Shown: positions 1-6,973, counted from the first letter of the stretch. The stretch: 7,628 nucleotides of DNA from Verrucomicrobiota bacterium (GCA_030916665.1 JAUPWC010000360.1:1-7628); one strand, 5' to 3'. The notes: generated from the letters alone by a model not told the origin. Numbers and translations are program-made.

Positions 1-364
1 CGGTCGCCGCGTCGATGGCGGCGCGGATCTTGTCCGCGTCCTTCAGCCGCTTGTCGAGCTTGATGCCGCGTTCCTCGGCGTAGGCGTGGAGCTCGGCCGG
101 GGTCTTGGTCAGCCAGGCGTCGGGGTCCGGCGGCGGCTTGTCAACCGCGGGCGGCTGCGCGGCGGCCTCCAGCGGGGAAGCCACGGGCTCGTCGGGCACG
201 AGTTCCCACACGGTCGGATGCTTCAACACCTTGGCGAGCGCCGATGCCGGCAGGGTCTGAACGTCGCCAGCGCCGAACCACGTATGGATCGTGCCGGACG
301 GGAAAGAGTCGGTGCACTTGGCCTTCAGGCCGATGTAGCGCACGCGGATGCTGTCTGCGGTCAT
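1..364 (-). CDS. Phage head-region protein with C-terminal HeH/LEM-like domain (3' end off the window)
   Basis: The first 121 residues are visible and the frame stays open to the left edge. The start ATG at 364-362 follows a GGAG at 374-371 with 6 nt spacing. Residues 1-55 form a compact unit (IRVRYIGLKAKCTDSF near the start, LAKVLKHPTVWEL at 43-55), a pattern I associate with small proteins encoded just after phage capsid genes. A Pro/Ala-rich linker spans about 60-82. Residues 84-117 (WLTKTPAELHAYAEERGI, then basic helical sequence ending IRAAI) resemble the HeH/LEM or SAP-like helix-extended-helix fold, which in known families binds DNA or proteins. A head-completion or head-tail joining role is inferred from position only. 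The gene sits directly behind an intrinsic terminator, so its expression probably depends on readthrough or a promoter I cannot see. The reading frame is secure; the function is not. Confidence 0.8.
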   Translation of the reverse strand, partial: MTADSIRVRYIGLKAKCTDSFPSGTIHTWFGAGDVQTLPASALAKVLKHPTVWELVPDEPVASPLEAAAQPPAVDKPPPDPDAWLTKTPAELHAYAEERGIKLDKRLKDADKIRAAIDAAT

Positions 365-377
365 GGGGGACTCCAAG

Positions 378-407
378 AAAAAGGCCCCGGGTGTTGAGCC
401 CGGGGCC
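378..407 (-). terminator. Intrinsic (Rho-independent) terminator after the capsid genes
   Basis: A perfect 9-bp GC-only stem (ggccccggg at 383-391 against cccggggcc at 399-407) encloses a 7-nt loop. On the minus strand it is followed at once by five T residues (382-378), then CTT. This is the classic intrinsic terminator layout and it points in the direction of the head operon. On the plus strand the hairpin is followed by GAAGGG and lacks a T-run, so it is unidirectional. It lies 42 nt past the stop of the 149-residue gene. Confidence 0.9.
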
Positions 408-412
408 GAAGG

Positions 413-430
413 GATCGGAGTAACCCGATC
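413..430 (-). other. Second hairpin upstream of the terminator
   Basis: Inverted repeat gatcgg (413-418) and ccgatc (425-430) with a 6-nt loop. It lies between the stop codon of the 149-residue gene and the intrinsic terminator, so a minus-strand transcript would carry two hairpins in tandem. It has no T-run of its own. It could protect the capsid mRNA 3' end or assist termination; both are inferences. Confidence 0.45.
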
Positions 431-448
431 AGGAGACAACCAGCGGCA

Positions 449-898
449 TCACTTGATGCCGCGCGCCTTGCCGATGACGCGCGAGTAGATCGTGCCGGCG
501 GCGAAGGTCGCCGCGTCGGTGCCGACCGTCATCGTCAGGTACACGTCCTTGTCGAACGTGATGGGCGCGAACTTGCAGTACAGCTTGCCGTCGTTGGCCG
601 CCTGCAGGAGGGTCTGACCGGCCGCGGCGAAGTAGTCCGCCACGGCAGTCGGGCCGTCCGTGCTGTCGACCGGCGCGTAGCCGATGCTCACGACGAACTC
701 CGGCGTGCCGGTGTCCAGGTCGGTGTTGGCGATCAGCAGCGCGCTGACTTCCGTGCCGGCCTGGATGCGCTGGATGCGCAGAACGTCGGCCGCGGTGGGG
801 TTCGCGGCCAGGGCAAGGACGCCATCGGAGACGATGGAATCCCCGAACGCCTGCATGTAGACGTTCTTGTTGAGGGTGGTGCTGTCAACGTTTGCCAT
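449..898 (-). CDS. Probable capsid-associated (head decoration-type) protein, 149 aa
   Basis: This small protein starts at ATG 898-896 behind GGAG (908-905, 6 nt spacing) and ends with TGA at 451-449. It begins 32 nt after the major capsid stop. The composition is rich in Ala, Thr, Val, Asp and Gly, with alternating hydrophobic stretches (PEFVVSIGYAPV, KDVYLTMTVG) that suggest a mostly beta fold. There is one Cys, and no signal peptide or membrane segment. I do not recognise a named family. Small beta-rich proteins encoded directly after the capsid gene are often head-decoration or head-stabilising proteins, and that is the basis of the call. Its own strong Shine-Dalgarno and its place just before a strong terminator imply expression at a level like that of the capsid protein. 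It could instead be an uncharacterised minor structural protein. Confidence 0.85.
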   Translation of the reverse strand: MANVDSTTLNKNVYMQAFGDSIVSDGVLALAANPTAADVLRIQRIQAGTEVSALLIANTDLDTGTPEFVVSIGYAPVDSTDGPTAVADYFAAAGQTLLQAANDGKLYCKFAPITFDKDVYLTMTVGTDAATFAAGTIYSRVIGKARGIK

Positions 899-930
899 GA
901 AAGGCTCCTAGATTGGTGAGGGGTTGAGGA

Positions 931-2223
931 TCAGACGGTGCGGTCGGCCACCGCGGCGTCAATCACCATCACGCCGTTGTCCGTGTACTCGAGGTCGCCG
1001 GCGGCGTTCGGGAACTTGAAGCGGAACTTGCATTCCCCGCCCATGAACTCGCCCAGGTACTCGAAGTTGCGGCCGGCGTTGTAGGTGTTCTCGATGATCG
1101 CGGCCTGCACGCCGCTGTTCGAGGCACCTTCGCACCGGGCCAGCGCCTGCCCACCCAGGAGGATGGAGCGCTCGACGTGGTAGTTGGAGATCGTGGCCAC
1201 CGTGCCCGTGGTTTCCGTCTCGGTCAGCTTGTTGGCCACCGCGATGTACTGGAACGAGCCGGCCGAGGCGAACTGGATGGTGTGGGCCATCTTCTTCACC
1301 AGGATGCCGCGCCAGATCCCGCACTCGCCACGGAACACCGCGCTGTTCGGCGCCCACTTCTGGCGCTGCTCCACCGCGGCCTGGAAGCTGCGGAGGTTGT
1401 TGCCGGAGGTCAGGTCCGTGATGAGGCTGTTGTAGGCCCCGGGCGGCATCATCAGGATGCCCTTCAGCGGCGAGTCGTAGGCCATCTCGTCACCCACCAT
1501 CTTCGGCTCGGGGAGCTTCGTCTCCATCGCCTCGAGGTAGTAGCTGAGTTCGTCCAGGTTCGACAGCTTCCAGTTGTCGTTGGTGCCGATCGACTGCAGC
1601 TGCAGGCCGCCCTGAACCAGCGTGGTGCCGTCCACCACCAGATGCCGGTTGTAGGTCGGCGCCTTCACGGTGTTGACCATGATTTCGGCGAAGTCCGCAT
1701 CGCTGGCCAGCGGGATGCTGTTCCACGACACGCCGACCTGCGTGCCCCGCGCACCCGCGGCATGCACGATGGAGCGCAGCCAGATGTGGTTGGGGTAGTA
1801 GCGCTGCAGTTCGGCCCGCGCGATGCGGCGCAGGTCGTGGCGCGTGCGCTGCCGGCTCATCTTGCCGCCGGCATCGACGTTGAAGGTCGCCAGGTCGATC
1901 TTGCACTCGAAGGACGAGCTCGACAGCTTCTGGCCCATGCCTTCGGCGTTGCGGTCGCCCATGATGGGCTTGCCGGTCACGACGTTGAAGGCGTCGACCG
2001 TCACCTTGTCGCCCTTGGGGTCGGTCGACAGGTCGGTGACGCGGACGAACGGCATTTCGGCCGAGGTCTGCATCTTCAGCATCGCCTCGGCGTCGCTCTG
2101 CTTCGGCGCAGGGCCCGTGAGGGAGTTGAGATTGCCCGGCGCGCGCGTGATCTGCGCGGTCAGGGCGACGGATTGTTGCGTGATGGCGAGGTTCGAGCCG
2201 CTCGCCACGTTGGTGGTTGCCAT
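931..2223 (-). CDS. Major capsid protein, N4-gp56 family
   Basis: This 430-residue protein forms the icosahedral shell. Hallmarks of the N4-gp56 capsid group (HK97-like fold, as known for the family) are visible. Residues 59-100 carry the pattern FVRVTDL, GDKVTVDAFNVVTGKPIMGD and EGMGQKL, matching the family's strand-rich stretch in which a 'GD' and a 'G..L' element follow. Residues 121-160 form a basic helical stretch (RTRHDLRRIARAELQRYY, then IWLRSIVHAAGARG) that corresponds to the family's long helix. The C-terminal half has several Gly-rich beta segments (GGECKFRFKF near residue 400). The start ATG 2223-2221 has AAGGA about 8 nt upstream and the stop is TGA at 933-931. The gene lies 32 nt after the scaffold gene, the usual scaffold-then-capsid order. 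No N-terminal delta domain or protease gene is seen in the window, so the shell probably relies on the separate scaffold. The length is close to the family norm of about 400 residues. Confidence 0.9.
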   Translation of the reverse strand: MATTNVASGSNLAITQQSVALTAQITRAPGNLNSLTGPAPKQSDAEAMLKMQTSAEMPFVRVTDLSTDPKGDKVTVDAFNVVTGKPIMGDRNAEGMGQKLSSSSFECKIDLATFNVDAGGKMSRQRTRHDLRRIARAELQRYYPNHIWLRSIVHAAGARGTQVGVSWNSIPLASDADFAEIMVNTVKAPTYNRHLVVDGTTLVQGGLQLQSIGTNDNWKLSNLDELSYYLEAMETKLPEPKMVGDEMAYDSPLKGILMMPPGAYNSLITDLTSGNNLRSFQAAVEQRQKWAPNSAVFRGECGIWRGILVKKMAHTIQFASAGSFQYIAVANKLTETETTGTVATISNYHVERSILLGGQALARCEGASNSGVQAAIIENTYNAGRNFEYLGEFMGGECKFRFKFPNAAGDLEYTDNGVMVIDAAVADRTV

Positions 2224-2255
2224 GGTGAAAGTCCTTGAGGTTCAGGGGTTTGGTT

Positions 2256-3233
2256 TCACCCGAACTTGGCCAGGTGCGCCTCGATTTCCTCGTCGCTCAT
2301 TTCTTCCATGCGTGCCAGCGCCTTGGTGGGCGGCATGCGGTCGAGACGTGCTTCGTTGGCTTCGGGGGCGCCGCTCTTGAAGTCGGAAAGCGTGTTCGGG
2401 GCTGTGCGCCTCGCGTTCGCAATCGCGGCCTTCGGGTCGGCCCGGTTCGGGGTGGTGCTCTTGAGTGCAGGAGCAGGCGTTTCTGTCTGGATGTCGAACT
2501 CGTCAGCCACCAGCGTGGTGACGTGTGCGAACCGCTCGACCTGGCTCTTGCCCCGCCACTTGGGCGAGTTGATGAGGGCCTTGTCGAGTTCCACCGCGCG
2601 AGCCCACTTCTCGGGGTCGGCGGCCTGCCACTCGGCCAGCGCAGGCACGGCGTCGATGTCGTCCTGCAAGGCTTCCGCAGGGTTCTTCTCGGGCGTGGGG
2701 TCGTCCTTGGGCGCGGGCGTGTTGCCCTTGCCCTTCAGCGCGTCGATCTCCTTGCGGAGTTCCTTGTTGGCCTCGTGTATGCGGCCCAGCAGCGGGAAGT
2801 CAGCCGCGGCCTCTGCGATCTCGTCGTCCAGCGTGTCGTCGGCCTCGGCGGCAGGCTTCTTGCCGGCCTTGAAGTCTTCGAGTTGCTGGCGCAGCGCGTC
2901 GCGTTCGGCTTCGGCGGCCAGTCGGGCTTGCCTTTCGGCGGCCTTCTCGGCTCGCGCGGACTGCACCACCGCGAACGACAGCACGGTCTTCCCATCCTTG
3001 GAGAGCACGCCGCTGGGCTTGCTCTGCTTTTCGGGTTCGTGGGTTGTCGGTGGGGCCGCATCTGCTGCCGGCGCCGCTTCCTCGTCCTCGCCCTGGTCGG
3101 GCGGGTCTTGGTCGTCGCCAGCTTCTGCTGCGGTCCTTGCGGCGGCTTCGCGATCGGCGTCTTCGACTGCTTGCGCAGCCTCCACGGCGGCGTCGAACTC
3201 CGGGCTATCAGGGTCCAGGTCATCCAGATTCAT
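2256..3233 (-). CDS. Capsid scaffolding-like protein, 325 aa
   Basis: The protein probably acts as an internal chaperone for prohead assembly. The call rests on position (between portal and capsid) and on composition. The N-terminus (1-60) is very acidic (MNLDDLDPDSPEFD, later DDQDPPDQGEDEEAAP). Residues 92-170 are a charged heptad-like helix that is probably a coiled coil (RAEKAAERQARLAAEAERDA). A Pro/Lys linker follows, then a helical region at 195-250 with several Trp, and a short C-terminal helix (EEMSDEEIEAHLAKFG) that is a candidate capsid-binding tail. There is no Cys. The start ATG 3233-3231 is chosen because AGGAG (3246-3242) lies 8 nt upstream. A longer in-frame start at 3332 lacks a good Shine-Dalgarno and would make the leader hairpins coding with an Arg-rich, uncharacteristic extension. 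The stop is TGA at 2258-2256, 32 nt before the capsid start. Sequence identity among scaffolds is low, so the assignment is by architecture. Confidence 0.8.
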   Translation of the reverse strand: MNLDDLDPDSPEFDAAVEAAQAVEDADREAAARTAAEAGDDQDPPDQGEDEEAAPAADAAPPTTHEPEKQSKPSGVLSKDGKTVLSFAVVQSARAEKAAERQARLAAEAERDALRQQLEDFKAGKKPAAEADDTLDDEIAEAAADFPLLGRIHEANKELRKEIDALKGKGNTPAPKDDPTPEKNPAEALQDDIDAVPALAEWQAADPEKWARAVELDKALINSPKWRGKSQVERFAHVTTLVADEFDIQTETPAPALKSTTPNRADPKAAIANARRTAPNTLSDFKSGAPEANEARLDRMPPTKALARMEEMSDEEIEAHLAKFG

Positions 3234-3318
3234 GCACTTCGCTCCTCCCGTTTGACGGACGGGTTCCGAGAACGACAAAGCCCGCCTCAGTTGCCTGGGC
3301 GGGCTTCGGGTTCGCCAT
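3220..3318 (-). CDS. Possible 32-residue leader peptide overlapping the scaffold start
   Basis: A short frame starts at ATG 3318-3316, has GAGGT 8 nt upstream, and ends with TGA at 3222-3220, so it overlaps the first 14 nt of the scaffold gene in another frame. The peptide begins MANPKPAQATEAGFVVLG and ends SEVHESG. The 9-bp inverted repeat at 3278-3306 lies inside it. If translated, ribosome movement could open that hairpin and couple translation to the scaffold start. Nothing beyond the ribosome-binding site and the overlap supports it, and so short a frame can arise by chance. Confidence 0.2.
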   Translation of the reverse strand: MANPKPAQATEAGFVVLGTRPSNGRSEVHESG

Positions 3319-3417
3319 CGCTGATACCTCATCCACCGGGCGCGACGTGAACCTCGGCGGCGGGACTTTCCCCCTCGTTACTCCCTGGCCTCGGGGGGCC
3401 TGCCAGGGACGGTTTGC
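3234..3417 (-). promoter_or_regulatory. Structured leader between portal and scaffold genes
   Basis: These 184 nt separate the portal stop from the scaffold ATG in an otherwise tightly packed operon. They contain several perfect inverted repeats: tccctggc/gccaggga (3382-3389 with 3402-3409), aagcccgcc/ggcgggctt (3278-3286 with 3298-3306), gttc/gaac with a 3-nt loop (3263-3273), and cccgt/acggg (3247-3251 with 3259-3263). The last one ends next to the scaffold AGGAG at 3246-3242. No convincing sigma-70 hexamer pair is seen on the minus strand. The layout suggests an RNA leader that modulates termination, mRNA processing or scaffold translation; that function is inferred. Confidence 0.5.
3278..3306 (-). 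terminator. Terminator-like hairpin with a poor T-run
   Basis: A perfect 9-bp stem (aagcccgcc at 3278-3286, ggcgggctt at 3298-3306) encloses an 11-nt loop. Downstream on the minus strand comes TGTCGTT, so with the stem's own TT the T-run is only three long. On the plus strand it is followed by CGGG, which is worse. A partial terminator or an mRNA-end/processing hairpin is more likely than a strong stop, because the scaffold and capsid genes downstream must be expressed. Confidence 0.4.
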
Positions 3418-5526
3418 TTACTGCGCGGCTTCGGCCAGCGCGGCGTTGATCTGTTCCTGCTCGGGGTCTTCAGGCGGCGCGGTCATGTCGCGCTCCAACT
3501 GCTGCAGGCCCATCGCCATGCTCTGCCCGGTGTCGTGCGCCTGGGCGTACTTGAGCGTGGCGCTGGCGTCGTTGAGGCGGATCTTCGATGCCTTCTCGGC
3601 CATGTCTGCCTCGATGGCGGCCTGCTGTACCTGCTGCTGCTGCTGCATGGCGGCCTGCTGCGCCTTCTGCGCGGCCTGCTGCGCCTGGCGGTCGCCCTCC
3701 ACGGGCACGCCGGTCGCGCGCCGCAGGTTGTCGGCGATGGCCTTGCGGTTTTCGATGCCGCTGCCTTCGATGTAGACCGGGGCCAGGATGTTCATGGCGG
3801 CCGGGTTGGTGCCCAGCGCGGCCAGCATCTGCGCGATCTGCTGCTGCTCTTGCATGCGGAATGCCGGGCTGCTCGGCACGTCGGACAGGCCCACCTTGAC
3901 CGGGGCGTCCTTCACGCGGTTCAGCGGGGCGCCGGTCTGCGGGTCCCACGAGTTCAGCACCACCACGCGGCGGCTGTCGCCCATGCCCATCGACACCTTC
4001 AGGTCTTCCTCGAGGTGGTCTTCGATGATGAGGTCCAGCAGCTGCTCGAACACCATCTTGCGGCTGAAGCGGTAGTTGTCGTTGAGCTCGCCCATCGCCA
4101 CCACGCCCTGCTCGGTCAGGCTGTTGATGGCCACGCCGGACGTGACGCCGGTCGGGGCGTTGCCCAGCTGCGTGCTGTAGATGCGCGGGATCTCTTGGAT
4201 CAGGTTCTTGGCGTCCTGCATCACCTCGACCTGCTCGCGCTGCAGGGACAGGTCGTTGCCCATCTTGAAGCCGGCGCCCTTGTTCTGGCGGTTCGGGTTC
4301 AGCACGGCCACGAAGTCGGGGCGACGGAAGGTGCGGCGGATGTCGTGCAGGTTGTTGGTCTTCTCGTCCAGCGCGTCGGCGTCGAGCACCAGCTGCCGGG
4401 CCTGCACCATCCAGTTCACCATCTGGCGGCGCTCGTTGTACTCGTCCTGCGGCGAGATCATCCCCTCGATCAAGCCGTAGGGGCTGCGGTCCTGGTCGTC
4501 GCGGAAGGCGAAGAACGGCACGTAGGGGAAGTGCCGGCGCGCGGTGCCCGCGTCCAGCAGCCGATGCGGGCCGGCGAACAGGGCCATGCGGATCTGCCGC
4601 GTGCCGACCTTGCTGATCTTCACCCGGCCGCGGCTCACGGCCTGGACGTGCAGCGGGTTCGTCTCGTCGTAGGCGATGCGCTTGGTCGGGCCGACGTGCA
4701 GCACCACGGTTTCGGCGGGCACGCGATACCACACCTCGTAGAACTTGATGCGGCGACGGCCGGTGTCGCACCACTCGTCGCGGCGGATGGTGGTGCGGCG
4801 CTCGCGGTTGTACGCGGCGTTGTAGCTGCGGTACATCACCGAGTCTTCGTCTTCGGGCAGGTTCACCAGATCCCAGCCGTTGATCGCGTTCTCGAGGATG
4901 CGCTTGTGCTGCGGCATCAAGGCGATGGCCTCGTCCAGATCCTGCCAGCGCTTGCGCACGATCCAGCGCGCATCGCTCAGGTCCAGGCGCTCGGCGCGCA
5001 TGTCCCACCAGATTTGGTTGCGGTGGATGTCGGCGACGCGGTAGGTGTAGTCCAGCGGGTCCATCGACCGGCTGACCTCGACCCAGCCCAGGCCGCCCTT
5101 GACCTGGCCGGCGTAGCCGTTGCTCACGGCCATGTCGACGTTGGCCTCGCGCTGCGCCTCCTTCATGGCCTTGCTCATAACATCGGCCACGTCCTGAAAG
5201 TCCTCGTCGTCGGCCTCGATGCGGATGTCGCTGCGGGCCTTGGCCTCCTGGCCCAGCACGCCGTTGATGACGCCGTGGATCAGGTTGGTCTGCCGCGGCT
5301 CGATGCCCATTTCCACGCGGATGAAGCGCTCGCGCTCGGGCGTCAGCTGCTTGCCCATGTCGTAGTAGGCGTGCGAGACATCGGCGCGCGTGCGCCAGTC
5401 GGGTTGCCCTTGGCAGTCGGAGATCAGCGCCTCGAGCGCGCCCAGGCTGTAGCCCTTCGGGGCGTGGTCGCGCGCGCTTTCGGCGTAGCGCTCCAGGGGC
5501 TTGAGGGGGCGAGTGGTCATCTTCAT
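3418..5526 (-). CDS. Portal protein, P22-like, 702 aa
   Basis: The portal is the dodecameric ring at one capsid vertex through which DNA enters and leaves, and it docks the terminase. Length is close to P22 gp1 (725 aa). Residues about 100-155 carry acidic, helical sequence followed by SNGYAGQVKGGLGWVEV, like the region where P22-type portals have a Gly-rich turn. Residues about 332-380 hold FPYVPFFAFRDD, SPYGLIEGMISPQDEYNERR and NWMVQARQ, a conserved pattern of this family (Pro-Tyr-x-Pro, then Tyr-Gly, then Gln and Asn-Arg-Arg). Residues about 450-500 (IQEIPRIYSTQLGN, GVTSGVAINSLTEQG) fit the stem/clip helices. The C-terminus from about 610 is Ala/Gln-rich helical with five consecutive Gln at 628-632, plausibly a barrel helix. 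The start ATG 5526-5524 lies 4 nt after the TerL stop with no Shine-Dalgarno, suggesting translational coupling; ATG 5520 is an alternative. A start at 5631 would overlap TerL by 101 nt with low-complexity residues and is rejected. Confidence 0.9.
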   Translation of the reverse strand: MKMTTRPLKPLERYAESARDHAPKGYSLGALEALISDCQGQPDWRTRADVSHAYYDMGKQLTPERERFIRVEMGIEPRQTNLIHGVINGVLGQEAKARSDIRIEADDEDFQDVADVMSKAMKEAQREANVDMAVSNGYAGQVKGGLGWVEVSRSMDPLDYTYRVADIHRNQIWWDMRAERLDLSDARWIVRKRWQDLDEAIALMPQHKRILENAINGWDLVNLPEDEDSVMYRSYNAAYNRERRTTIRRDEWCDTGRRRIKFYEVWYRVPAETVVLHVGPTKRIAYDETNPLHVQAVSRGRVKISKVGTRQIRMALFAGPHRLLDAGTARRHFPYVPFFAFRDDQDRSPYGLIEGMISPQDEYNERRQMVNWMVQARQLVLDADALDEKTNNLHDIRRTFRRPDFVAVLNPNRQNKGAGFKMGNDLSLQREQVEVMQDAKNLIQEIPRIYSTQLGNAPTGVTSGVAINSLTEQGVVAMGELNDNYRFSRKMVFEQLLDLIIEDHLEEDLKVSMGMGDSRRVVVLNSWDPQTGAPLNRVKDAPVKVGLSDVPSSPAFRMQEQQQIAQMLAALGTNPAAMNILAPVYIEGSGIENRKAIADNLRRATGVPVEGDRQAQQAAQKAQQAAMQQQQQVQQAAIEADMAEKASKIRLNDASATLKYAQAHDTGQSMAMGLQQLERDMTAPPEDPEQEQINAALAEAAQ

Positions 5527-5530
5527 GGCG

Positions 5531-6973
5531 TCAGTCGTCGTAGCCCATTGAGCGGCGGAAGTCGGCGACGCCGCTGCCGATGTTGACTTTCGCAACGTCG
5601 ATGCCACTGACGACGAGATACCGTGTTGCATCCATTGCGTGATCCTTCTCTTTGACGACGTTGCCCTTTTCGTCGCGGTGGTAGATGCGGTACTCGGTCA
5701 GCCACGGCTTGAGGCTGCGAAACACCTTGAGTCGGCCGGTGGCCAGGCGCTGGTGCACCTCGTAGAGCCCCGATTCCCGGCTGTTGTCGGCCTCGATCAG
5801 CGTCAGGCCCAGGTCGCGGTAGATCTGCAGCAGTTGCTCGCCGTCCTTCTGGCTGCGGCCACGGCTGGCCGGGTCGATGACGCCGGGTATCCACTGGCCC
5901 CGGGCCCGGATGCCTGCGACGTGCGTGCTCGGCTCCTGCTTGCCCTGGTAGTGCGCGCTGTAGAGGTACAGGCAATCCGCCTCGCGGTCGATGGCGCCGA
6001 ACACGGCCGCCGTGCAGTTCCAGCCCACGTCCAGGCCGTAGGCGCGCGGCCAGTGCGCCGGGATCTCGAAGTCGTCCACGACGATCTGTTCCTCGGCCAC
6101 CGGGTAGATCGCGCCGCTGCCGATGCTCGGGATGCCCTTCGACCGGGCTTCGATCAGGTGTACCTCGGTGTCAGCCAGCATCCGGGCCTTCTGCTCGGTG
6201 CTCAGGTGCGGAACGTCATCCCAGCCGGCCATGACCATCGCGCGGTCGCCGTTGACGCTCAGGCGGTTGTCGGGCACCTCGGCGCCGTCGCCCAGGTACT
6301 TCAGCACGATGGGGGTCAGGCCCCGCAGCGGCGTGAACGTCTCGATCAGCAGCCCGTTGGTGGTCATCAGGCGCATCACGCACTCGGCGCGGATGCCTTC
6401 GCTGGATTCCTCGTCCAGCCACACCAGATGCTTCTCGGTCCCCTGGAAAGCCTTGCGGCCCTGCTCGTAACTCTTGAAGCCCAGCCGGCTGATGCCGCCG
6501 CTGACGTGCTTTACCTCCACGAAGTCCAGCGCCCCGTTGCCGTTCTGCCGCCGCACGGTGCGGATCAGGTCATCCGCGGGGATCAGGCCGGTGCCGTAGG
6601 CGTTCTCCGGGCCCACCATCTTGTCCTGAATGATGTCCCGCACCGTCTCGTTGGTGTCGCCGGCCGCCCATGCGTCGATCGGGCCGGTGAATCGGTAGCC
6701 CTCCCACCAATCCGGGTAGCGCCCGGTCAGGTGCAGCGTGGTTTCGTAGCCGCCGCCGCCCTCGGTCTTGCCGACCCGGTTGGCGGCCATGAAGCAGCGC
6801 GTCGGTGCCGTCGCACCCAGGCGGAAGAACTCGAGATGCTGGCGGTAGAGCTCGCGGCGCAGCGGGCCCTCGTCGGGGAAGTAGGTCCACAGCTTGCGGC
6901 GCTTCTGTCGGCGCTCCCGCTCTTGCAGCAGAGCCAGCAGTTCAAGCCGCTCGCTGCGCGTTGAGGCGTTCAT
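5531..6973 (-). CDS. terL: Terminase large subunit (packaging ATPase and nuclease)
   Basis: This is the motor that cuts concatemeric phage DNA and translocates it into the prohead through the portal. Numbering is from ATG 6973 (480 aa). The N-terminal ATPase domain has the Walker A motif ANRVGKT at 64-70 within the family-typical context FMAANRVGKTEGGGGYE, preceded by GPLRRELYRQHLEFF. Walker B is LVWLDEE near 183-189 with catalytic Glu188. A coupling-type segment (IETFTPLRGLTP) lies near 210-222. The C-terminal RNase H-like nuclease shows three acidic sites: Asp315 in YGLDVGWN, Asp367 in GVIDPASRG, and Asp448 in KDHAMDATRY. All catalytic elements are intact. The start is uncertain: ATG 6973 has GCGGA upstream, while ATG 7009 would add 12 residues and lengthen the overlap with the small subunit from 32 to 68 nt. 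The stop is TGA at 5533-5531, 4 nt before the portal ATG. Confidence 0.95.
   Translation of the reverse strand: MNASTRSERLELLALLQERERRQKRRKLWTYFPDEGPLRRELYRQHLEFFRLGATAPTRCFMAANRVGKTEGGGGYETTLHLTGRYPDWWEGYRFTGPIDAWAAGDTNETVRDIIQDKMVGPENAYGTGLIPADDLIRTVRRQNGNGALDFVEVKHVSGGISRLGFKSYEQGRKAFQGTEKHLVWLDEESSEGIRAECVMRLMTTNGLLIETFTPLRGLTPIVLKYLGDGAEVPDNRLSVNGDRAMVMAGWDDVPHLSTEQKARMLADTEVHLIEARSKGIPSIGSGAIYPVAEEQIVVDDFEIPAHWPRAYGLDVGWNCTAAVFGAIDREADCLYLYSAHYQGKQEPSTHVAGIRARGQWIPGVIDPASRGRSQKDGEQLLQIYRDLGLTLIEADNSRESGLYEVHQRLATGRLKVFRSLKPWLTEYRIYHRDEKGNVVKEKDHAMDATRYLVVSGIDVAKVNIGSGVADFRRSMGYDD

Noticed and set aside
86..397. A 103-codon plus-strand frame at the left edge
   Set aside because: It overlaps the minus-strand HeH/LEM-like gene and the terminator hairpin, and its product is Arg/Gly-rich without motifs.
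1177..2238. A 353-codon plus-strand open frame opposite the capsid gene
   Set aside because: Antisense shadow; Arg/His/Val/Gly-rich product, and the capsid frame has a proper Shine-Dalgarno and family pattern.
3382..3409. 8-bp inverted repeat read as a portal terminator
   Set aside because: The stem is perfect but neither strand has a T-run after it, so it is kept only as part of the structured leader.
3535..5586. A 683-codon plus-strand open frame opposite the portal gene
   Set aside because: It is an antisense shadow of GC-biased portal codons. The product is His/Val/Leu/Ala-rich without recognisable motifs, while the portal on the other strand has clear family features.
5527..5631. N-terminal extension of the portal to ATG 5631
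   Set aside because: It would overlap the end of terL by 101 nt with Ser/Ala/Thr-rich residues; the ATG 4 nt after the terL stop is more plausible.
5639..6964. A 441-codon plus-strand open frame opposite terL
   Set aside because: Antisense shadow of the terminase frame, with no motif and low-complexity Val/Ala/His/Arg composition.
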